Shown here piece by piece: positions 9,646-18,894 of a DNA stretch of 64,000 bases. The notes under the pieces are model-generated. The model saw only the letters and a program-made list of their open reading frames with translations, had not been told where the DNA came from and made no database searches. The stretch covers positions 1 to 64,000 of the forward strand of contig WNNJ02002298.1 in the NCBI GenBank assembly GCA_012934845.2, written 5' to 3'. Every line of letters starts with the position of its first letter. Positions within the stretch are counted from its first letter, which is position 1. The translations under genes were made by a program, and so were the position numbers. The DNA comes from Pomphorhynchus laevis (taxonomy: Eukaryota > Acanthocephala > Palaeacanthocephala > Echinorhynchida > Pomphorhynchidae).

Positions 9646-10422
9646 GTGACGGAGCCGCAAATTGTTACAACTAATGTATATTCACTCCACGACACCCCAC
9701 GTCCCGTCCTTCCTGTCTCGTTTCTAAATAACTTGCATCCATCAATCAAAATCACCTCCACCAACCTCCACTATCCTTCCACTCATAACATTTCCTCACA
9801 TCGCTTGCCACCCTCTTTATTATCATTATCCTCTATGTCTCCCGTCGTCAAACCAAATCCCTCCAAATCATCAACTACCAGCTCTTCTATCGTGATCTCA
9901 CCTACTCACGTCAGTCGTCCTCCTTTACGGAAGCGCTTTGCTTCTCGCGATCGTTGCGTCATTGTCACTAATATCACGCCTTCTAACTCCTTATCTCCAC
10001 AAGCACGTCTAGACCACGATGTTTCCGCCTTCAGATCCATCATCGCGTCTATTGTCCCTGCGGATAAACCATCCTTTTTCAAAGACATTTCTCCTGTCGC
10101 ATTCATCCGTCTAAACAAATCTTCTCAATCTAATCCTTCCCAGCCCCCTCTCCTAAAAATTGTTTTCAAGCATCGCTCTCACGCGTCTTCTGTCCTCTCT
10201 CAACGATTCAAACTCATGTCATCTTCAACCACTCGAATTTTCCCCGATCGCGCCCCTTCTGAAATCACTCAAATCTCTTCAGCCCGCATCGAAAAACGCT
10301 GTCGCGAGGAAAACGGCGAAACATCACTCTCCATCCGAAACATAGACGGAAATTTTCAAGTTGTCCACACCCGTCCAAAAATTCGATGGCGCTCCATCTC
10401 TCCTATGTGTCTTCTCCACTAG
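9646..10422 (+). CDS. Family B ORF1 protein
   Basis: An RNA-binding or chaperone role is presumed from the family. It is an intact 258-aa frame with no internal methionine conflict. The first about 100 residues are Ser/Pro/Thr-rich and look disordered. The C-terminal half (RDRCVIVTNI, SPVAFIRLNK, PPLLKIVFKHRSHASSVL) resembles the C-terminal block of the family A ORF1 (RPRLLKAVFREQSHAELIL), so the two clades share this domain. The displayed start codon at 9646 is ACGGAG-proximal and not a clean ATG; the true start may lie slightly elsewhere. It overlaps the ORF2 start by 37 bp in the -1 frame. Confidence 0.65.
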   Translation: MTEPQIVTTNVYSLHDTPRPVLPVSFLNNLHPSIKITSTNLHYPSTHNISSHRLPPSLLSLSSMSPVVKPNPSKSSTTSSSIVISPTHVSRPPLRKRFASRDRCVIVTNITPSNSLSPQARLDHDVSAFRSIIASIVPADKPSFFKDISPVAFIRLNKSSQSNPSQPPLLKIVFKHRSHASSVLSQRFKLMSSSTTRIFPDRAPSEITQISSARIEKRCREENGETSLSIRNIDGNFQVVHTRPKIRWRSISPMCLLH

Positions 10423-11228
10423 ACTCTTTCGCCACAACACACGGTTTCCGCCTCGGTCTCCTTAACACTAGATCTATTCTCAATAAATCCGATCTTATCC
10501 TCAACCTATTCACCAAGCAATCCATCGATCTCTTCTGCCTCACCGAATCCTGGCACACAGATTCCGACGACCTTTCCATTCGCCGTCTGCTCTCTGCCGG
10601 TTGCTCCCTAGTCGAATCCGCCAGCCCCCTTACCTCATGGTCTTCTAAATTCTCGAATCATGGCGGCATCGTCGCATTCGCGCGTCACCCCGCGTCTCCT
10701 CGCAAAATCAATCCCCCTTTCAGTCCTTGCTCTTTTGAATTGCTCACTTGTCGTTATTCTAACCCGATCACTCTAGATCTCGCCATTGTATACCGTTCTG
10801 TTTCATCAGCTCCTACAGCCTTATTTTTTACCGATCTCGCTGACCTCCTTTCTCATTGTTCTTTGTCCTCAATCCCTTCACTCGTTCTAGGCGACTTCAA
10901 TATCCGCCTAGACCGCCCCTCTTTTACGGATTCCATCCGGTTCATCAACATTCTATCCAACTACAATTACAAACTAATCTCCACTGCCCCCACACATATA
11001 CTTGATGGGGCACTCGACATCATCGCTGTCCCCGATCATTTTGCTGCCTACACCTCACTGTCCATCTCTGATCCTGGTCTATCCGATCACTTTCTTATCA
11101 CCCTTGATCTCACTCACAACCACACCCCTCTCACACACCTACAATCCTACGTCGCCCTTGGAGAAATCTTGACCTCTCCCTTCTCCGCTCTGCCTTACTC
11201 AAATCTTCTCTATCATTACCCACAATAA
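10386..11228 (+). pseudogene. Family B ORF2, endonuclease part
   Basis: Apurinic-like endonuclease that would nick the target. The visible motifs are LLNTRSILNKSDLI, LFCLTESWH, SNHGGIVAFARH, LVLGDFNIRLDRP, LDIIAVPDHF and LSDHFLITLDL, which make up the full set through the SDH motif. The frame is lost after about 11130 and resumes at 11297-11487 (WFDIQCLLSKRRLRHAF), the linker to the RT. The RT itself is absent here because the element is cut at 11487. It starts at an ATG inside the end of ORF1. Confidence 0.8.
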
Positions 11229-11719
11229 CAAAATCATCTCCTCACGATCTCACCTTTCTTTTCGACTCTGAACTCACATCCACTCTCGATATTCTCTTGC
11301 CCTTCAAGTCTCACCCACACCGTCGCTTGCACCGTGTCCCATGGTTTGACATCCAATGCCTACTCTCAAAGCGTCGACTCCGCCATGCTTTTCGAGTATA
11401 TCACTGCTCTCTCAGACGTGATTTCCGCTCGATCACTCCGTCTTTCCGTGATTCCTATCTTGCTCTTCGCCGGTCTCATCTCCACCTACTAAAAAAAAAT
11501 TTGGTTTTTTATAAACATACATTCAGATCGCTACGCTCGCGGAAAAATCTGTATTAATTAGGAGTTTAAACTATCTTGTTATACATATTAACTACTTACA
11601 AAGAACCTAAATTGGAAGAACCTAAACCTAAAAACCTATACCAGAAGAACCTACACAATCTTTATTGAAATCTACACAAGAGACTTTACTCTGATAAAGT
11701 CTGAATATACATACATATA

Positions 11720-12879
11720 ATGGTCAAACAGAGGAAGACTACAAAGCTAGGTGATGCTGCCAAGTTCGTGGATTATCAGGTTCGGTGTTCAAGTGAAGAT
11801 TGTCATGTGTGGACAAGTGTTTCAGTTCCCGGGGAAAAGAAAACAGCTCTGTCTAATGCATCTTTCTACTGCGGGTACTGCTGCGCATCTTTGATAAATG
11901 ATTTGAAGACGGAATCTACCCCTTGGTTGTCGGTCAGTCGAGTTGTAATTCTCTTGGACCCATATCAGCTCCACCAATTCCAAAAAGCATAAGTGCCGGT
12001 CAAAGTAAGGAAGTTCTTATTTCCAAATCTACTAAGAATGTTGAAAATTCCAGTCATAGTGATGGAAGCTATTCTAACTCTATATATCCCTCCTCAAGTC
12101 TTAACTCTATATATCCCTCCTCAAGTCTTGCAAATAATCCAATGAATATAGATTTAACTGTAGAGGGTGAGACTGTAGCCATGGATGTTCCAGTGCATTT
12201 ACCTGATGTTACTAATGATGAAAATACATATTGTCAGGTTTTGAATCATGGTCATATGTCTGATAATGGGACTGTCAAAAAGAAGGAACAAGCGTCAACG
12301 ATAAGTCAACATACACTATCCGCAGTGTCACGTGACAGTCTCGAATTGCAAATTGGTAATAATAGGAAACACACCGCTGATCGATGTAGATCTGTTATTC
12401 TGGCCAATGTAAGAGAATCTTTATTTGAGAACGCACAAGTACGTCTTAACGAGGACGTCCAGAGTGTGAGATTTATATTGACGCAGGTACTTGGTTCTTG
12501 CAATGTGGATATTGTCAAACGTGTTAAACTCGTTGCATTATTTCGACTGGGTAAGCGTGATACACTTAGTAATAGGCCGCGTTTACTCAAGGCCGTATTT
12601 AGAGAGCAGTCACATGCTGAGTTAATTCTTCGGAATTCATATCGTTTAAAAGGATCCCACGTTAGTCTCTTAAAAGATCTTGACGCTCTTCAAAGGGAGA
12701 AATTGTCTCAAGCTAAGAAAGAACTTGCATCTCGTGTTGCACTTGGTGAGAGCAATCTATGTGTGCAAAATTTTCAAGTAGTGAGGCGACGCATTCGAAT
12801 CAGTTGGTCCCCATTAGATGTATCACCTCTCATGAATGTGGAGGGTTTTGGCAAGGTCTTACAGCATATAAGTGCCTAG
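11720..12879 (+). pseudogene. Family A ORF1 protein, one frameshift
   Basis: A nucleic-acid-binding ORF1 protein is presumed. The first frame (11720-11992) starts at an ATG and carries VRCSSEDCHVW then FYCGYCCASL, a C-x4-C and C-x2-C pattern that looks like a small zinc-binding module. Equivalents occur at 30816 and about 57760 on the minus strand. The frame then changes near 11920-11990 and the rest reads to 12879. It includes RPRLLKAVFREQSHAEL and NLCVQNFQVVRRR, the conserved C-terminal block. A 27-bp unit is duplicated in frame at 12076-12129 (SIYPSSSL repeated). Confidence 0.75.
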
Positions 12880-15748
12880 CTGATTTGGGATCTGAAGTGG
12901 GTCAGATTGCTAGAGATGATATTATTACTCGCACTGGTGTGAATAAAAGTCATAGTATATTTTATTGTAATGTTCGGAGCTTGTTACAGAAAGTCGATGA
13001 GCTAAAGTTTAGGATCGAGTCTGTTAATCCAATTATAGTTGGTATTACAGAATCTTGGCTTAATTGTGATGTATCCGATGCTGATGTATCCATCCCAGGC
13101 TATTCTTTGTTCCGTAGTGATCGGATAGGGGGTAGGGGTGGTGGAGTAGCTCTCTCTATGAGAGACGAAGTTAAGGTGCGCGTTTTGAGTAAGTCGTCTA
13201 TTGATAGAGTTGAGAGTTTGTGGTGTCAGGTGAAGTTTGATAACAGCTCACCCATCATACTGGGTCTTGTGTATCGTGCTCCTAAGGCAATATCTAAGAA
13301 ACTCATTGAAGAGATAGAGTTGTATATGCGAGGAGATTGTGATACTGTGATAATTGGGGATCTGAATATGCCAGATGTTGAATGGACTTCGAATACGGTT
13401 CTTCCTACTTGTGATAGTGAATCTTGTGACCTTATGGAGTGTTTTGCTTATTGTGGCCTTGCTCAATTTGTTGATGTACATACTCGCTTTTCAAGTTGTA
13501 GTTCTTCCCTTCTTGATCTTTGCCTATCAGCAAACAATCAATTAATCAGTAGTATGCAATATGATTCTCCTGTTGGTTTGTCCGATCACTGTGTAGTTAA
13601 AGTTTTGCTAAATATACAAATGAGGGTGTTTCATCATGCTCGGTACAAACGTCAGATTAATGTTTTTCGGGCGAACTATGATGTTATTACATCAAAGCTG
13701 CATAGAGTAAGTTGGCCTGATCCGGCTGTTGTCGGAGTTGACGAGGCCTGGGATCATTTTCGCGTGACGCTTTATCTCTAATGGTAAAATTCTCACCTTT
13801 GAAGTCTAAGACTAGTCGGAAAAGCGCTCGTTGGTTTGATACTGAGCTGGCTACTGCGATGAAGGCTCGTGACTTCAGTTTCAAATGTTTTAAGGGTGGG
13901 TTTTGTGAATATGGTGTTTATAAGCAGGCGAGAAATTTCTTCAATTCTTTAAAGCGACATAAGCGCTATTTATTTGAAAATGGTCTAGCTCATAGTTGTA
14001 GACATGATCCCAAAGCTCTCTTTCTATATGTGAATAGTAGTAGGAACGCTAATAAAACAATTGGCCAATATTTTGATAGCGTTATTGAAGACGACCTTGC
14101 TGAGATGTTTTCAAGGCATTTTTACTTGTACAAAGAGACTACAAACGAGTATTCTGAACCTATCCAGACCAGTGAGACGATAAGAGGTGCTAGTGTTTCA
14201 TATCCTAGTTTAGACATAGCTAATTTGATAACTCCTGAGAAAGTTTTAGCTGAACTGCATTGTCTTAAAGAGACAAACTCCAAAGGTGCTGATTTGTTAC
14301 CTTCGATATATCTTCGTCGAATAGCAGACTCAATATATACACCACTTTGTAACATATTTCGACAATCTATTATTGATATGAATCTGCCAAAAGTGTGGAA
14401 ACAATCGATCATTCACCCCATCTTCAAAAAGGGTGATAGATCTTCAGTAGACAATTATAGACCAGTAAGTATTACTTGCTTATGTTGTAGAATGTTAGAG
14501 CGAATTATACATGGTTATATGGTCAAGTTTTATAGTGAGAATAATGTAATAGCTTCTGAGCAACATGGTTTCCGTAAGGGTTATTCGACAGTTACTAATC
14601 TACTCGCTGCCCATCTTGATAGGTCAGCTAATAAAGCCGTATCAATAGCTACTGACATCATATTCTTCGATTTCTCTAAGGCATTTGACAGAGTAGACCA
14701 TAGACTCCTCCTAAATAAACTAGAGAAAAGTGGCATTCCATTTTTGCTTGTTAGATGGATTGAATCGTTTTTAAGCAATCGTAGTTATTGTGTGCATGTA
14801 GATAATTTTTACTCTTCTTCGCGGCCATGCAATATAGGGGTGCCTCAAGGTTCAGTATTGGGTCCATTGTTATTTAGTGTCTACATCAACGATATCCCGG
14901 AATTTATTGATTCTCGGATGCTTTTATATGCAGACGATTTGAAAATCTGGCGGGCAATTCGTTCACCCAATGATATAGTTAAACTGCAACGGGATATCAA
15001 TGAAGTCGAAAATTGGGCTCTGCTCAATAGGTTGATTGTAAATATATCAAAATGCAAACATTTACGTGTTCGTGGCGGAAATGCTCAATCTTTAGTTAAT
15101 TATAGCTTTCAAAGCAGTGATATAGAACGAGTGAGCAAATATAATGACTTGGGAGTGTTGATAAACAGTGATTTGAGTACCGTCACACATACTGAACATG
15201 CTTGTTCAAATGCGTTGGGGATAATCAGTCAACTTCGACGCACTTTCATTGCACTCAATCAATTTGCCCTACGTCCGCTAATCTTTGCTCATGTGTTGAG
15301 CCGTCTTCTATATGCTGCGCCGTGTGTGTATCCCCAAAATTCAAAAGAACATATTATTTCAGAGAGGGTACTTCATAGAGCTATCAAGCTAGCACCGCAA
15401 CTGAAATTTTTGTCGTACCCTGATCGATTAAAAGCACTTAGACTTGAGACTGTCACGTGGACCCGCCGGTACATCGATATGAGTATGGTCTGGCAAATTC
15501 TTAATGATTTGGATCATCCACTTCGAGATTGTCTTCATTTGCGCTCATCCAATATCCTCCGAGGCCATGGTTTAACCCTGCGACGTGAAAGGATAAGAAA
15601 ATCACGAGCTGTCCAATTTGATCGGCGAGTTGTATCTCTGTGGAATAGGCTTGGAGAGTCAACAGTGTGCAGTAGCAATATCAACGAATTCAAAAAGAAA
15701 TTACGGATGGAGGATGCCATGGGGAAAGCTGCTTTTTCGTATTTGTGA
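12759..15748 (+). pseudogene. Family A ORF2 (endonuclease plus reverse transcriptase), one frameshift
   Basis: Endonuclease: FYCNVRSLLQKVDEL, IVGITESWLN, GRGGGVALSMRD, TVIIGDLNMPDVEW, LSDHCVVKVL. RT: NSKGADLLPSIYL, HPIFKKGDRSSVDNYRP, motif A IIFFDFSKAFDRVDH near 14662, motif B NIGVPQGSVLGPLLF, motif C LLYADDLKIW, then the thumb. The two halves are in different frames. The change is near 13781, where the first frame ends after FRVTLYL and the second opens with KFSPLKSK, so one small indel separates it from a continuous ORF2 of about 990 aa. ORF2 begins at an ATG inside ORF1 (in NLCVQNF), overlapping it by 121 bp in the -1 frame. Confidence 0.85.
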
Positions 15749-16183
15749 TACTTTTATTATATTTTCTTTTTTTCTGCAGTGAACCAGCCAATTAAGTCAT
15801 GCTTTTATGTGCTGTTGAAACATTAATAATAATAATTAATGGTGTTAAATGTGTTAAAAGCGTCGACTGCTAGCAGGCATTGATCACTGTCCATAAAATA
15901 GGTTTCTTGCAATGATCGCACAGCAAGATTATACTCAATAAAGTGCCGCAGATAATTAGTCTCGATACTTCACAAATTCCTATCGGTCTAATTCCACCTG
16001 TTTTTTCCGAATTGCGACGATTCTACACCCTGTAAACGCGTCTAGTAAGCCCATGGGTAAATTTTTACTCGCAATACTGATGACTAGGTCAGAGAGGGAA
16101 CGTGCCAAATTTCGAGAGTCTGCTACAAAACATGTAAGGAATTTTCGCCAGGATTGTGCATCGACCCCAAAGGTCCTGCACTT
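14857..16183 (+). repeat. Segmental duplication, copy 2 (partner 3794-5120)
   Basis: This is the partner of the block at 3794. Here both included elements continue past the edges: the A LINE upstream of 14857 and the D fragment downstream of 16183. That makes this locus the likely donor and 3794-5120 the acceptor. Confidence 0.85.
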
Positions 16184-16720
16184 CCATGAGTTCGTCGACA
16201 GGCATTGATAATGTGATATTCGCTAAGTGGTGATTACGTATTCTGAGTGGAACTGTTAGTAGGGCTTCTTCATTGATTGGATCGGCCTTTGGATATAATT
16301 CCTGTAATAATTGCTTTACCGATTTACCATCTACGATGTCGCTATGAGACAGCAGACCGGCTACCAGTTCCCCTGACAGTGTAGCAGATTCTGCCGCGAG
16401 TTTACCTGCAGTCATCAAATTTATGTAGTTTATTTTCCAATCTACAACAGTCAGTGGTTGACTATTTGAGATTATGCTTTGCTGCAAATACATCGCCTCT
16501 TCAAATAATTTATCCACTTGGGATTCCGACCAAAGTTTCGGTCGACGTTCAATCGTTTTCCGAATCGCTGAGATCTTTCTTGTTCGTATTTTTGAAGGAT
16601 TAGCTGTGAGAATACAGTGGTGTCTTTTAGTGCATCCAAATGCTCCGTAATGCTGCTTTGGAGTAAAAACCTGCCAAGGTCCTTACGAACTGATTACTAG
16701 CGTCGCTCATTCTGTTTAAT
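15838..16720 (-). mobile_element. Family D copy 2, antisense, decayed N-terminal half
   Basis: The minus-strand frame 16517-16089 reads GKLAAESATLSGELVAGLL then SVKQLLQELYPKADPIN. These match D1 segments SFISLVESSRLSTAIHLLD and SVRELLLDKHPAQAPLN, so this is the region just before the RT. Further 5', about 16590-16715, broken frames match FISELARIYRDSL. Downstream the match continues through motif A (LLAVDAFNTFNTI) and stops where the A tail begins. The sequence is diverged from D1 and carries several breaks. Confidence 0.75.
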
Positions 16721-16791
16721 TTGTAGAGGTCCCGAGCTCTAGATGCATGCATGCTAGCTGTTTGATATGATGTTATCGAATATTGTTGTAG

Positions 16792-16855
16792 TGGACGATC
16801 TGAAAGCTGGACGATCTAAGAGCTGGACGATCTAAAAGCTGTACGATTGTAAGTA
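16792..16855. repeat. 16-bp tandem repeat, four units
   Basis: Three near-identical units of TGGACGATCTAAAAGC plus a diverged fourth. It lies just beyond the 5' side of D copy 2 and may be remnants of 5' UTR monomers. The assignment is uncertain. Confidence 0.75.
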
Positions 16856-16989
16856 GTAATAACCAAAGAACTTTTTAACAGCTATTCCGGCACTTAAGGG
16901 CATTCCACTAATTAATTACCTTGGTTGCAAATCAATGATGAACAGGAATTCTTCTAGTAGTCTTTATTGATTTCCACACATGCTCGCGA

Positions 16990-17560
16990 GTTTCTCGTCT
17001 CTCATTCACGATAGCAACCAGGTGAGATATCCAATATTTATCTTCTGGTCAATAAAACTGAACAGAAGAGGCCCAATAACTTAGCCTTGAGACAAACCAG
17101 ATTTGACGTCACGAGGTGAAGACAATATCGATTCCACGTGGCACAAAATTCTTAATCCAATTCCCTACAGTTGGATTGATGTCATAATTTCTGAGCACTT
17201 CAAAAAGATGACAATGACATATACGATTAGAAGCCTTGCTGAAATCTAGGAAGATACAATCTACAGCCATATCTTAAAAAACACTGCCGCCCCGTTCTTC
17301 TCTTGCACAAAGCAGATTGGATAAGCACGACCTACATTTTGTGAAACTATGTTGATTTGAATTTATCAACATAAATTCAAACCAAGTGGAGGCAACTTTC
17401 AAAAGCAGCGGACCCCGTACCTACACGGGAAAGACGCTAAAGAAAAAGAAGAAAGATGTTGATTTGAATTTATCAGTTTCGCTTGCTGTTAGAAACTCAT
17501 TGAGTATTTACAAATAATGCGCAAAGTTAAAACAAAGTTGAAACAACTTTGACAATGGAT
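16990..17560 (-). mobile_element. CR1/Jockey-type LINE RT fragment, decayed
   Basis: Minus-strand frames give VDCIFLDFSKASNRICH (motif A, near 17250) followed by LFEVLRNYDINPTVGNWIKNF, then a degraded motif B (VKSGLSQG..IGPLLF, near 17080). The upstream side is split by a small insertion at 17369-17455. Stops and frameshifts are common. Confidence 0.65.
17369..17455 (+). mobile_element. 87-bp retroposed insertion with 20-bp target-site duplication
   Basis: It is flanked by a perfect 20-bp direct repeat at 17349-17368 and 17456-17475. The insert ends in a purine run (AAAGAAAAAGAAGAAAG) on the plus strand, as expected for a poly-A-like tail. It contains GACCCCGTACCTACACGGG, which can fold on itself. 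It is too short to classify: either a SINE or the extreme 3' end of a LINE not otherwise seen here. Confidence 0.8.
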
Positions 17561-18009
17561 GAGCTAAAAGGTGACGCTAAGTATGAACTAGCAAATGGTG
17601 AATGTTATTTGGACCTGAACACGAATGATTGAATAATCTGGATAGCTCATCATACACCGAAGATGGTGTGATCACAATGGGCGTGTATAAAAACGTTCCG
17701 TTTATATAAGCGCGATGTCTCCTGAATTGTGACAATAACAATTTTCCAGCCTAAAATGTTTAGGAAAAAATGTCTGCAATATTTGCGCTAGAGCCTATAA
17801 TTTTATATCCGAGCTTTAGAGTGGATATAAGCGGCCTAAGACATTTACTTCTGTGGACATATGACTAAAATATTATCCGGGCTAAGTGAATAGAACTTAT
17901 TATTTTGGACTTGTAGATATGTATTTTCTTAGCTCGAAGCCTAGCATAAATATTTCAACAAGCATTATACCTAGAACAATATGTTGATTCGGAGCGGTAT
18001 ATCATGTGA
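17561..18009. other. Unassigned stretch
   Basis: I recognise no gene, tail or repeat. Short open frames are not conserved with anything else in the window. Confidence 0.35.
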
Positions 18010-18880
18010 ATACTATTCCGGTTACGTTTAAGCATTTACAATTAAGAGACAAACCATTGAGGTATCCATCGTTCAATAATCATTATCCGCTTACAGGGGG
18101 TCAAAACGATTAGAAATGATCATCAACTTCTTGTGAATGTTTTTTGCCGTTGCTCATCGATGTCAGTAGTATATGTTTCAAACGAGATAGATGTTGCATA
18201 CTCAACAAGTGATGATCTATCTACACGGTACCACATAAGTTTAGACAATACAGTTTCGACGTTATCACAAGACTGCATTCCAAATATGTTGACATCAACA
18301 ATCAAAACACAATGATCACTATTATCGATAGGAAGACTATCATACAAATTTATATGATATTGTAAATCAATATGTTGGGTGGTATCGGTATATTTTGTAA
18401 AGTCAATTCCGATTGCGTATCAGCGTTTTCAATTCAGAATCAAACCTTAAAAGTATCAATCGTTTAGTAATCATGATAAGTTTCTTAGGGTCAAAGCAAT
18501 TAGAATTGAGTATCAACTTCTCGCGAATGTTTTGTCATTACTCATTGATGCCAGTAGTATATATTTCAAACGAGATAGAGGACGCATACTCAACAAGTGA
18601 TGATCTATCTACACTGTTCCACATACGTTTAGACAATAAAGTTTGGCCGTTATCACAAGACTGCATTCCAAATATGTTCACGTCATAAATCAAAATACTA
18701 TTGATTTGATACCAATAATCAATATTGCCGATAGAAGGACTATCATACAAATTTTGAACGTCATTAATCGATCGAGACAAGATAAGATTCAGTTTTGGTG
18801 ATTGGGAAAGTGGTAAACAAGTAAGAAAATCTACATGTTGAAGGATAAATTTCTTATGCAAGAAATTCCAAAGATTAAAT
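18010..18880 (-). mobile_element. LINE endonuclease fragment, tandemly duplicated
   Basis: Two diverged copies of the same about 390-bp segment lie head to tail (about 18015-18403 and 18404-18790). On the minus strand each gives the end of an endonuclease domain: YDSLPIDNSDHCVLIVD and the matching YDSPSIGNIDYW. The SDH motif is kept in only one copy. The right copy extends to 18880 (LQHVDFLTCLPLSQSPK). A related plus-strand piece lies at 26430-26590. Confidence 0.7.
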
Positions 18881-18894
18881 ATGCATTTCCCTGA

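Larger units (their letters stand above)
9625..11487 (+). mobile_element. Family B LINE, 5' half
   Basis: This copy has ORF1 and the endonuclease part of ORF2. It stops at 11487 in the linker before the RT, where a family A element begins with an A-run. A close relative with the same order lies at 39951-41480. Its strong C richness and Ser/Leu/Pro-rich proteins mark the family. Confidence 0.85.
11488..15837 (+). mobile_element. Family A LINE, near full length
   Basis: Order: a 5' leader (A-run, then TTTATAAACATAC, then GCTACGCTCGCGG), ORF1, overlapping ORF2 with endonuclease and RT, a short 3' UTR, and a TAATAATAATAATT tail at about 15823-15837. The 5' flank is a family B element and the 3' flank an antisense D element. 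Its 3' part is the source or partner of the duplicated block at 3794. It has few breaks and is therefore relatively young. Confidence 0.85.
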
